Assembly: GCA_003993805.1 (NCBI GenBank)
Contig: RSEF01000001.1
Span: 178,689,564-178,753,563 of the forward strand
Source: Himantopus leucocephalus
Taxonomy: Eukaryota; Chordata; Aves; Charadriiformes; Recurvirostridae
Direction of reading: 5' to 3'
DNA length: 64,000 nucleotides
Part shown: positions 50,797 to 61,488 of the stretch, one piece after another
How positions within the stretch are numbered: the first letter of the stretch is position 1
How the letters are laid out: each line of letters begins with the position of its first letter
Made by a program: the position numbers and the translations under genes
Notes under the pieces: model-generated
Seen by the model: the letters and a program-made list of their open reading frames with translations, nothing else
Databases searched by the model: none
What the model was told of the DNA's origin: nothing

Positions 50797-51003
50797 TCAG
50801 CATTTGAAAGACCACATAAATGAAAGTTGTAAGGAAGGTAATGAAATTTGAGAGTAGCGTATAGCTTGTCTGACTGTAAATGATGACAGCCATCTACTTA
50901 AAGAGTAAGACTGTAAAGATCTCTTATGAGCAAATCAATTCTAATTAAAGCATCCACAGACAGCTGCTTATATTTAAAAAAAAAAAACCCAATTATCCTG
51001 TGC
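50797..51003. other. non-coding, A/T-rich
   Basis: Unique sequence with a 12-A run near 50975. No gene. Confidence 0.5.
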
Positions 51004-51068
51004 AGCACTAGTAGTCCTAGTGCTAGTAAAAAAAAAAAAAACAACAAAAAACCAACCCCAAACCAACG
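51004..51068. repeat. small hairpin followed by an A/C-rich tract
   Basis: AGCACTAG (51004-51011) and CTAGTGCT (51017-51024) pair perfectly around a 5-base loop. A run of about 14 A follows at once, and then an A/C-rich tract (ACAACAAAAAACCAACCCCA). The poly(A)-like stretch could be the tail of a decayed retro-insertion on the plus strand, but nothing upstream is recognisable. Confidence 0.5.
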
Positions 51069-52528
51069 AAGCTTTGCAATATTATTGAGTCATATGTTAG
51101 TGTGACAACTCCTGTTTATCTTAACTTTCTGCAGCTTTAAACATGAAATCTAAGAGGGAGGAAGCAGGAAGACAATTTAGCGGTCAAGAATAGCTGGTGT
51201 GAAAGGAAGGGAGGGAGCTTTCCCCTTAAGCTGTGAAAAGATAACTCGCAAAGTCTTGCTCGCTCTTTCACAACGCACTTAAAATCTGAGACGGTGACTT
51301 ACCAAATACCCAGGTTCTAGTAATTAATAAAAAATAATTTATGCCAATATTTTTTTTTTCTTTCAAAAAACCAATAATCTGCTTTTGGTTCAAAAGCTTT
51401 TTCTTAGAAACGGGTTCCATAAAATGAACAAGAAGACTGCAGCTGATCTGTGCATGCATTCACAGTATATAAATCTTTTTTTGTGGTATATTTTCTATAA
51501 TGATTTTGAAAGGTAGTTTCTACAGCTCACAACAGCTTAAAAAGATCAGTTCAAAACTCTTGGCATTCAAGTAAAAAAAAAAAAGTTTTGTTTCTAGTTC
51601 TGCGTTTTACAATATATCATTTTCTATATTCCTTCAGGGAAGAGGGAAGATATTCCAGTATTTTAGACAGCAGTGCAAATGTCCCCATTTGGGTTTCTTT
51701 TTTTTTTTGGTGTGTGTTCAGTACGAGTAACTAGGAGCAAAACAGACCCAGCTGTGCTGGGTTGCACACGCACAGTGATGCGTATTTTCCCCATCAGGTA
51801 ACTAGCAACACGTACTGCACACATAGGAGCTAGTGTGAGACAAAAACCACCAAGGGCTACAGCCCTTCTCATCTTTGCATGATTACGAGGACCCACCTTG
51901 TATAAACCTGCAATCTTGCCACCAAGTGGAATGCAGATTCAGAGCCATGTGCATTCACGTACACAGAAGCCACAGGAGCTGCCCGTGGCGTCTGTTTTCC
52001 ATTACAGTAATGAAGTTACGCACTGTTATAGCACTTCCACTCAAAAAATTCATTTTCATAGCTCAAAATGAAGCCAGCATGCGATCAAGCAAACTGATGC
52101 TTGCAAAAGAAAATTTGGGACTGCTAAGAAAATGCTCTACAATTATTTTCAGCGCTGAAAAAGCCACACGCTAGTGCAGCATGCGCGCCAGAGGCAGCAG
52201 AACATTTCTTGAGCATTGGTTTTTGATTTACGTGGAGGCTCACAGGTAGACACCGCGTGACTGTTTGATGGTGACCTCTGATGTGAATGCAGCTTTACCA
52301 GAAGGCACAGCACTTGGCACAAGCCCGACAGTCATGAGACATACATGAGACTGGGACATTACCATCTGTACCTCTGACCTCTTTTGTAAAATGGCAAGAA
52401 TTGCCACTGTTCCTCCTTGAATGCCTGCTAAAACCCTTAACTAATCACCGTGAACAAAGCACGCTGAGGCTTTCTCACAGCATGCGTATTTGGTTCTCTG
52501 GGAGAGAAAAAACATACAAAACGAGATA
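51069..52528. other. non-coding unique sequence
   Basis: No gene recognised. The 99-codon frame at 51875-52174 plus has no domain I can place. The sequence bordering the gap at 52529 is not CR1. Confidence 0.5.
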
Positions 52529-53528
52529 NNNNNNNNNNNNNNNNNNNNNNNNNNNNNNNNNNNNNNNNNNNNNNNNNNNNNNNNNNNNNNNNNNNNNNNN
52601 NNNNNNNNNNNNNNNNNNNNNNNNNNNNNNNNNNNNNNNNNNNNNNNNNNNNNNNNNNNNNNNNNNNNNNNNNNNNNNNNNNNNNNNNNNNNNNNNNNNN
52701 NNNNNNNNNNNNNNNNNNNNNNNNNNNNNNNNNNNNNNNNNNNNNNNNNNNNNNNNNNNNNNNNNNNNNNNNNNNNNNNNNNNNNNNNNNNNNNNNNNNN
52801 NNNNNNNNNNNNNNNNNNNNNNNNNNNNNNNNNNNNNNNNNNNNNNNNNNNNNNNNNNNNNNNNNNNNNNNNNNNNNNNNNNNNNNNNNNNNNNNNNNNN
52901 NNNNNNNNNNNNNNNNNNNNNNNNNNNNNNNNNNNNNNNNNNNNNNNNNNNNNNNNNNNNNNNNNNNNNNNNNNNNNNNNNNNNNNNNNNNNNNNNNNNN
53001 NNNNNNNNNNNNNNNNNNNNNNNNNNNNNNNNNNNNNNNNNNNNNNNNNNNNNNNNNNNNNNNNNNNNNNNNNNNNNNNNNNNNNNNNNNNNNNNNNNNN
53101 NNNNNNNNNNNNNNNNNNNNNNNNNNNNNNNNNNNNNNNNNNNNNNNNNNNNNNNNNNNNNNNNNNNNNNNNNNNNNNNNNNNNNNNNNNNNNNNNNNNN
53201 NNNNNNNNNNNNNNNNNNNNNNNNNNNNNNNNNNNNNNNNNNNNNNNNNNNNNNNNNNNNNNNNNNNNNNNNNNNNNNNNNNNNNNNNNNNNNNNNNNNN
53301 NNNNNNNNNNNNNNNNNNNNNNNNNNNNNNNNNNNNNNNNNNNNNNNNNNNNNNNNNNNNNNNNNNNNNNNNNNNNNNNNNNNNNNNNNNNNNNNNNNNN
53401 NNNNNNNNNNNNNNNNNNNNNNNNNNNNNNNNNNNNNNNNNNNNNNNNNNNNNNNNNNNNNNNNNNNNNNNNNNNNNNNNNNNNNNNNNNNNNNNNNNNN
53501 NNNNNNNNNNNNNNNNNNNNNNNNNNNN
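52529..53528. other. assembly gap, 1000 N
   Basis: Exactly 1000 Ns. Right flank: plus-strand CR1 emerging from the gap. Left flank: unique DNA. Open frames of 350-420 codons across it are made of N and have no meaning. Confidence 0.97.
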
Positions 53529-53868
53529 CCTCATTGCTCTCTACAACTACCTGAAAGGAGGTTGTAGAGAGATGAGGATTGGTCTCTTCTCCCAAGTAAT
53601 GAGTGACAGGACAAGATGAAATGGCCTCAAGTTTCTCCAGGGGAGATTTAGGATGGATATAAGGAAAAATTTCTTCACCAAAAGGGTTGTCAAGCATTGG
53701 AACAGACTGCCTAGGGAAGTGGTTGAATCACCATCCCTGGAGGTATTTAAACGATGGGTAGACGTGGTGCTTAGGGTAGTTTAGTGGTTTACTGGTGATT
53801 TCAGCAGCATTAGGTTAATGGTTGGACTTGATCTTAATGGTCCCTTCCAACCTAGAGGATTCTATGAT
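53529..53868 (+). mobile_element. CR1 retrotransposon 3' part, emerging from the gap
   Basis: 340 bp, plus strand, from the ORF2 C-terminus through the 3' UTR to ATTCTATGAT. The visible coding part (53530-53784) starts '[11 protein letters not shown]' and carries 'GLFSQVMSDRTR', '[13 protein letters not shown]', '[20 protein letters not shown]' in one frame, with a single in-frame TGA at 53617-53619 before the natural end. The 5' part must lie in the gap. Same subfamily as 55811-56578 and in the opposite orientation to it. Confidence 0.93.
53530..53784 (+). pseudogene. CR1 ORF2 C-terminal remnant with one stop
   Basis: 84 codons in frame with the CR1 reverse transcriptase C-terminus. The only break is TGA at 53617-53619, where relatives encode arginine or glycine ('DRTR|GNGLK'). 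The frame closes at TAG 53782-53784. The 5' end is lost in the assembly gap, so whether the full copy had other breaks is unknown. Not a host gene. Confidence 0.85.
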
Positions 53869-54988
53869 ACACATATTAACCACACTGGATTTGCCCCGCT
53901 TCAGATCCTACTATGTGTGTTTAGAGCTGCAGCTACTTTAAATTTCTTCTCTGTGGTGTAAGTTACAGATACTTTTCAGCAGCTTTCTCTATCCTTAGCC
54001 ATACACTCAGTGAAATTACTTTAAGCCTGAGGGGTGCTGTTCAACCAGAAAGATCAATACTTTGCATGAGTATGTATTGATAGAGGATTTAAGAGGAATG
54101 GTTCTTTTTCTAAAACTGCAGAATCAGGAAACTGACATTATTGTGAAACCTGATTGAATTATTCTCAGCTTTAGTAGTAACATATAGGCCTTTTCTGTCA
54201 ATGGCTCATTTGAAAACAGAAAATGATTTTGGAAAATATATTCATCATTCTAAATTACTCAGATGTATTATGCATTGTAGTCTCAGCCTATAGACTGACA
54301 GCAAATTATTCAGTATTTTCTGAAGTATTAAGTATTCTGAATTTGTTCATGTAAAGCCTCATTGGCCCTGATTCTTAGGTCTAGTAATATGAGACACTCA
54401 GTTGAAATAAAGCAGAAATTGGTTTTATGATGACTTAGCAGTTCTATAGCAGTCAAAACATGATTCATACCTTTCCATTTTACAGAATTGTTAGCTGTGC
54501 TTTTTCATCTATCTACATGTTTTTCTGTGTAATAGCTGCCACGATTTCTTCCTAAAACATAAAAATTAATTGAATACACTGAATTTATCCTGGAACACGC
54601 CTTTTAAGAACTCTTACAGGTGATGAGCTTACAGGTAAATGAGCTTTTGATCTGTAGATCTTCTTTTAATATCATTTAAAGTACAAGACGAAGTCCAGTG
54701 ATATTGTCCCTCCCTTTTTAATCAGCAAGCAAGACAATAAAGATTAAAGAACTTGTGAAAGTGCTTTACACTAGTTACCACATCCTTCAATAGCTTTCTG
54801 TCAAATCACAAATTCTGTTCTTTTGTGTTTTGTTTTGATATTTTTCTATTCTAAAAACTGCATTAAGCAGTATTATTGTTGCCATAGATTTTTTCACAAT
54901 CCTTCTTTTTTTTTTATTAAAAAGGAAGAAGAATAAATGTAAATAAGTTAAAATTTTAACAAGAAGCTTATGGTTTTTTCCTGAAAGT
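53869..54988. other. non-coding unique sequence
   Basis: A/T-rich, no gene, RNA or repeat family recognised. Confidence 0.5.
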
Positions 54989-55241
54989 AAAAAAAAAAGC
55001 AAAACCAAAAATAAAGCAGCCTCATCTAATAAGAATATTGAAGAATCTGCAGTCCATTAATTTCAGTGGTAATTAGATTATACAGAAAGCAAAACATTCC
55101 TATCCATTGTTTTGCANAAAAAAAAAAGCAAAACCAAAAATAAAGCAGCCTCATCTAATAATATTGAAGAATCTGCAGTCCATTAATTTCAGTGGTAACT
55201 GGATTATACAGAAAGCAAAACATTCCTATCCATTGTTTTGC
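54989..55241. repeat. near-identical 124/127-bp duplication around a single N (probable false duplication)
   Basis: 54989-55115 and 55118-55241 carry the same sequence, starting with ten A then GCAAAACCAAAAATAAAGC and ending CCATTGTTTTGC. They differ by one 3-bp indel (TAATAAGAATATTG versus TAATAATATTG) and two substitutions (GTAATTAGATT versus GTAACTGGATT). The N at 55117 lies exactly at the join. This is what two overlapping contig ends from different haplotypes look like when placed end to end. Confidence 0.88.
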
Positions 55242-55810
55242 GTCATAATTTATGTTGAAGTAGAAACCTGAAGTTAGAAAGGCACTTCTTGAGATTAAAA
55301 ATTACATAGGAAATATACAATGAATAGTTATGATTGTAACCCAGAGACTTCACTGGATGTGTTTAAAATTGAAGAACCCAGACATTTCTAAGTCAATTCT
55401 GTAATGAAAGTGAGTGGAAGAAAGAAACCAGCCCACGATGTCCATGAAGAAGAGAATTGGGGTCACTGTCCAGAAAACCATGACCTATTTTTGGTCAGGT
55501 TACTAACAGAAAATGTGGCAGACATCTTTTGGCAGGGTTAGAAACAACTTGTGAGGGTCTAGGGTGTAGACATCATCACATTCTACTACACAAGTTTAGT
55601 GAGATATTAATAGCTATTATGTATGTATGAGAATCCTGGCTCTTCAGTTAGTACAGGAAAGTATGATATCATGCGTGATCAAAGTTTTACTTATTTTTAT
55701 TTCAAGGCATGCAGGCAACAGTGGTAGCTGTAGCACAAACCAAAAAGTCTAACTACACCAGAAATACTGAAAATTATGATGAAGAGAACATTTTGGTTGT
55801 GAAAGGGATT
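55242..55810. other. non-coding unique sequence
   Basis: No gene or repeat recognised between the duplicated join and the CR1. Confidence 0.5.
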
Positions 55811-56578
55811 TCATAGAATCATAGAATCATCCAGGTTGGAAAAGACCCTGAAAAGCATAAAGTCCAACCATTAACCTAACACTACCAAGTCCACCACTAA
55901 ACTGTGTCCCCAAGCGTCACATCTACATGTCTTTTAAATAGCTCCAGGGATGGTGATTCAGCCACTTCCCTAGGCAGTCTGTTCCAATGCTTGACAACCC
56001 TTTTGGTGAAGAAATTTTTCTTTGTATTCATCCTAAACCTCCCCTGGAGATACTTGAGGCCCTTCCCTCTCCTATCACTTGCTGCTTCGGAAAAGAGACT
56101 GACAGCTTCCTTTCAGGTAATTGTAAAGAGCTATAAGGTCTCCCCTGAGCCTCCTCTTCTCCAGACTAAACAATCCCAGTTCCCTCAGCTGCTCCGCGTA
56201 AGACTTGTTCTCCAGACCCCTCACCAGCTTCATTGTCTTTCTCTGCACTTGCTCCAGAATCTCAATGTCTTTCTTGTAGTGAGGGGCCCAAAACTGAACA
56301 CCGTATTTGAGTGGTGGCCTCGCCAGTGCTGAGTACAGACGGACAATCACTTCTCTAGCCCTGCTGGCCACACTATTTCTGATACAGGCGAGGATGCTGT
56401 TGGCCTTTTTGGCCACCTGGGCACACTGCTGGCTCACATTCAGCCAGCTGTCAACCAACACCCCCAGGTCTTTTTCCACCAGGCAGCTTTCCAGACACTC
56501 TTCCCCAAGCCTGTAGCATTGCATGGGCTTGTTATGAACAAAGTGCAGGACCCGGCACTTAGCCTTGTTGAATCTCAT
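55811..56578 (-). mobile_element. CR1 retrotransposon, 768 bp, best preserved copy
   Basis: Minus strand. The 3' end on the left reads TCATAGAATCATAGAATCAT (antisense of two ATTCTATG tail repeats), followed by CCAGGTTGGAAAAGACCC and AGTCCAACCATTAACCTAAC, wording of the CR1 type widespread in neognath birds. The 5' truncation point lies at about 56578, where unrelated AACAATAATAATATT-type sequence begins. It includes about 500 bp of ORF2 in one open frame (56075-56578). A small deletion relative to the family (near 56070) shifts the frame before the true end of ORF2. It faces the plus-strand copy at 53529-53868 tail to tail. Confidence 0.95.
56075..56578 (-). pseudogene. CR1 ORF2 reverse transcriptase C-terminus, open but truncated
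   Basis: 167 codons open on the minus strand, starting at '[13 protein letters not shown]' and continuing '[20 protein letters not shown]', '[20 protein letters not shown]', '[14 protein letters not shown]', '[20 protein letters not shown]', 'LYNYLKG'. These are the standard C-terminal blocks downstream of the reverse transcriptase core. An open frame continues another 26 codons upstream into host sequence (to 56656), which is chance. It closes early at 56075 after a frameshifting deletion. It lacks the endonuclease and the catalytic part of the reverse transcriptase, so no enzyme can be made. Confidence 0.9.
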
Positions 56579-59182
56579 ACAACAATAATAATATTCAATA
56601 ATATTCAGTTTCTGATTTTCTTTTTGCTTTAAATAAAAGTCTAAATGCAAATACATTATCGAAAAACTTAGTCTTACTGGGGTAAATGTCTGCCTTGTCT
56701 TTATAGTTTTTGCTACTTAAAAAAGTTGCAGGTTTAATTGTAACAGCACTCCACATTATATATGTATTAAAAAAGGGTAAGTTCTCTGTTTGTTTGAGTT
56801 GACTCTAGTTTTATATATGGTTAGATTGTTCCACAAAGAAGAGGGTAAGATACTGTAGTAAGAATGTACCTGAAAGTAATTTCATAACCCAATCATTAAA
56901 AAATGGAGATGCCATCTGTCTTCTGTGGATGATCATTACTTTGAGTAACTGATGTTAGTCACCCAGATCTCCTGCCCATTCTGTTATATCTTGTCTGGCA
57001 AATGTTATTGCAGAACTTGTAAATGGGGTGGCAAATGGAGAAGCATTTTGGCAACCGGACAGGATCTGGCTCACTTGCCTTTGTCTCCTGGTTTCTATAT
57101 ACCTTTCAGGTTGCCTCGTAATCCTGTCCCCCTGCATCACCATCTTGCCCTGTCTACAGACGGACACAGGTGCCTTTCAAAATATTCGTCTGCAGTCTAC
57201 ATAAATATTTCAGCTTTGTGTAGAGCATATTCCTCCAGAATCTCCCAAAGGCACTTCTTTCCATTGACTTTGTATGAAAATTGAGTACTCCGAGAGAATC
57301 AAGTAAGCGAGCTCTCAGAAATATAAAACATAAACACATTGGCAGGTTGTTACCAGGTGATAAAATTAGATGCAATCCAAATTAACAGTTGGTACATAAG
57401 CTGATTTATTTTAGGAATGGGTCTAGCAGAAATGATTTAAAGATATAATTGTCACTATTCTTTTCTTGCTCTCCAGACCTTGCTTTAATTGGAAAGTCAG
57501 ACTATATAATTTCCTAGACTGGCAGTAATGGTACAAGTCACAGGTAAATTTAAAAGCTGAAAGGAAGTTGAAGGAAAAGATATGTAAAAATTTAAAAATC
57601 CTAACAACCTTAAAGCAGGCGATTTCAATGCCTTACTCTTCATTATGATTGCAAAATAATAACATCTGTTTTAGCATTTTATGGATGAGCAAAGGAAAAC
57701 AACATACATTAAGAAACCCCGTTACCACATATGTCTGTCTTGCCAAAAATACTTATTAACTGCAAAATCTGCTGTGTAAAAGCTCAAAACAAAAAGAGAA
57801 CTAAGTAAGTAAACATCAAATAAAGGATTAGCCTTGTTTGTAAAGAGTCTGTTCTAGTAGGAATTATAAACAGGGACCTTGACATTAAAGTGACAGGGTA
57901 GATTCCTAGGAAGTGAAAAGTAGATCATCTAGTACTAGTACCTTAGCAGCTTTAATTAAAGGATTTAGCTGGGCTGGTATTTAAGATTAACCATAAACAG
58001 AAACAAGTCACAATATTCTTAGCTGGCCACACTTAAGCAGTAATCAGGCTTCAAAACTTTTATTTAATAACAGATGTTTTCTAACTGTCACAGTCTTCTG
58101 TTGTTCTCCACTTTCCTTTTGAGCACAAGTTACTTTGGAGCTGAGATTTACAAACAACAGTAAATATTGAAATTATTTTAATTTCTAGAAGCGTTTAACT
58201 TTTAGGTGTTTACTCAAGATGAAACCTTCTCTGAAATAGGATGATTTTGCAAAACATGACCACTTTCTCTTAAATTCTTAAATTTTACAAAAACCCTTTG
58301 CCGCGGACTGCCTCCCATTCTCATGCTCATCAGTACAACAGTGATGTTGTATCATGTTTTTTTCTGCAGTAATTGAGAAATAAGGAGAATTTAACTTCAA
58401 ATTTCCTGATGATTCAAGAACAAAGGGTCATGCACCTTTTTGGAAAGCAGCAGTGACATATAATTTCATAAAACATTTACTCACTTCTGCTTAATGAGAT
58501 TAGAACCCTAAAGAAGCTGGGCCAAAGAATTTACTTTCTTAATGTTTACATTGAAAAGCTTTAGACAATTTTTTTATAAGTTCACAAATTTCCTTTTCTG
58601 CAATGAATCTTACAAATACCAACTTTGAATCTGAACTTTTTGAAAACGCTTCCAATTATATTAATTGGTCTTTCAAAACAAATTATTATTTTTCAGGAAA
58701 AAATGTTAAAATATCAAAATAAAAGCATTTTACTTTTCTAAATTTCCTTTTTCCCCCCTCTTTCCCATAAAGCTATTTGTTGAACTAGGCTTAATTTATA
58801 AAAAGATTAATTACAGGAAATGGTCCATGCTTTTCTTGAAAACAGAGTCCTTAAAGTAACAGCTGGGTATCCTACTTTCTCGCTGCCCCTGTGTATGTTT
58901 TCACTGTCTTTTATTTTCCAGATGTAAATTTTAATATTTCTCTGGCCCTACAGAGAAGTTCCCTACATAGGATGAGGGTAAAGGCAGAGAGAAGACTCAG
59001 AATAGGGTATGTCTGAAAAGACCAATGAGCTTACTAACACAGAATTGATTCTACCTAATAACTTAATAATTCTGTAATATTTCAAGGTGATAACCCAAAT
59101 TTGCTCTTCATGGAAGAATTGTAGAACATAGATCTGTCACCTAAAACCTTACTGTCATTGTACCAGATTATAAATCACAAGG
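56579..59182. other. non-coding unique sequence
   Basis: A/T-rich. Frames of 70-110 codons at 56952-57375 lie on both strands with no recognised motif. Confidence 0.5.
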
Positions 59183-59252
59183 GACAAAACCAACCAACCA
59201 ACCAAACAAACAAACAAACCAAGAAACAAGTTAAAACAAAACAACAGCAGAA
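59183..59252. repeat. (CCAA)/(CAAA)n low-complexity repeat
   Basis: About four CCAA units followed by CAAA units, then a degenerate A/C-rich stretch (GTTAAAACAAAACAACAGCA). Confidence 0.85.
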
Positions 59253-61429
59253 ACCAAATCTAACAGATGGGCAGACAGGCTGCACCCTTCAAACTGGTCA
59301 GTGTGAAAAACTATATGCCTAAACACTTCTGATAGGCCATTCTTTACAATACTTTTTAAGTTTCCATTAGTATCATCATGATCAATTAATGTTTTCAGGG
59401 AACAGAGGCAGTGCTGTGCTCTGATTTGTAAAAACAAAAAGTATTTGCTTGCTAAAAGGAGTTAAGAATGTGTCCTTAATAATTGGATTTAAATGAAATA
59501 ACTTTTTAAAAATCCATTTACAATACGTCTGCTGCTTTGCTCTTTCTTTTTCTTTTTTGCTTTTTCTCTTGTGGGATATACATTATTGTAATTTATAAGC
59601 CACTTTTACTTACTTTCGGTTGTTCCTTATTTCAAATTCCACATATGATTTGGTTTGGTTTTTATACTTTAGATCTAACACTTTGGTGTTTAACTTTTTA
59701 AAGCAAGACAGATCTCTCTGTTACTCTGTCCTACATTTAACTGCAAGTCTAATTTCCAATTGAAATGAACTGTTTCAGTTTAATATACTACAACATATAG
59801 AATTTTTTACCCCTACAGCCAATTTAGTGCTTACATACGAGATATTTCCGAGATCTAGCGAAAGTGCAGTCTTGCAGTGCGTTATCTTTCATGCAGAAAA
59901 CCAGAAATAGACCCAACTGTGGTACCTCTAAGGGCTGGGGATGTATTGTCTTAAATAGCCTGAAAATTAAACACATTAGAATAATACTATGAATGTGATA
60001 ACTGTGGTAAGCATTTCTGGATCCATTTATTTGGGAATGCAATGTGTATTATTAGAAAATGTTGTTTTCAGGCAGAAACAGTAGGAAAATTTATGTGCAG
60101 TGACTTTTCTGCAGGTCAGGACATGTTAGCTAAAGAATGGCTTTCAGATTTGGGTGAGGTTCAGCTTATTTTCAAGTTACTGTTTTCATCTTGGCTTTCT
60201 GCTGTTCAGAACAAGTAACTTTGATAAATTGCTAGGTAACTATTTTTAATTGCAATATCAAAGTGGAATGCCTAGTAGGCTGAACTGTTTGTGTTTCCCG
60301 CCTCTGATGCTTCATCACAAAGACTCATCATGAAAGTCATTGACTCATGACAAAACCGTAATATTTCTAATTATGTACAGAAGAACTTCATGTGGAAAAT
60401 GTGAATCTCAAACTGAAGTGTCTAAGGAGTGAGTGGGCTCTGTAGATAAGATACAACAGAGCAGAGGTTTTGAAGGTTGAAATTTTGGAAACAGATACCT
60501 AAAACTCACCTTAATCACAGTTAGGCTTAACAGCATTAGCCTTTTTGAGCCTTGTTCAAGACTAATTTGAGTACTAGAAAAGTAACAGCTTTAAGACTCT
60601 TCAGGAGACACCACATGACAAAGTAGCAAGCCCAAAAGTAGTAAACTTGTAGCTGTTGGAAATAAAACCCAGCGTGTATGAACTGTTATACTACAGATCA
60701 CTTTAAATCTCGTAGGTAACCTACAAACTACAGTATGAAACCTTAGATTTGAATTCTAAGGAACCCATAAGCAATTCTATCAAATTTCATTTCAGCTTTT
60801 TCTTGTTAACTGCTTGTTAACTGCTTTAAAGAATTATATAACTGGATTCTAATATCTAAGATTTAGACCATCTCTAGTCATAACACTTCCAAATGCTGTA
60901 TTAGAATTCAAAAAGAAGGAGTTTTGCAAGAAAATTATGATTTTCAAGTGAAACTATATTTCTTCTATCTCATGTAATGAGAAGAGAAAATCACTATGTT
61001 ATGCAAATTGTTCACTAAAAAAATGACTTTTTAATATAATCACATTTTTCTTTAGGTTGAATTTATCAGATATTCAGGTGGGAAAAGTGAAGTAATTTCA
61101 TTTTCGCTATAGTTTCTTCTGATCTTTTTGATAAAACACTGAAAAGAAATTTTTGTCATAGTTTATAATGAAAATTATGCTAAAATTAGGATTATTATAT
61201 TAGATTCTTTTTCTTTATGTTTTTCCTTTGTTTAAGGACAATTTCAAGTCAATAGACAGTCTAATACCAATTACAAGGATTTATTTTGTGGATTTTTGGC
61301 ATCTTGAGGTTGTCTTGCTCTATGGAAAAACAATACCCTAATGCTTTTGTATCATCTGAGATATGTGACTTATTTTTAATCTTATTTGTTTAAGAAAAAC
61401 TCCTGAAGACTATTTAATACTTGCACAGG
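59253..61429. other. non-coding unique sequence
   Basis: Strongly A/T-rich DNA with no recognised gene, RNA or repeat family. Confidence 0.5.
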
Positions 61430-61488
61430 AGTCAATTCACTGAAGTAAACAAGTTCATGAGACTAATGTTGCTGCAGGATCAAAATCG
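61430..61488. mobile_element. possible remnant of an old hairpin DNA element
   Basis: GCACAGGAGTCAATTCACTG, TGAAGTAAACAAGTTCATGA and TGCTGCAGGATCAAAATCGA occur in order, resembling one half of the amniote hairpin elements seen better at 26764-26866. The match is short and decayed. Confidence 0.3.

Noticed and set aside
52401..53697. Long open frames (354-418 codons) across the second 1000-N gap
   Set aside because: Made of Ns; the real ends do not belong to one gene.
55904..56332. 142-codon plus-strand frame
   Set aside because: Antisense shadow of the minus-strand CR1 at 55811-56578.
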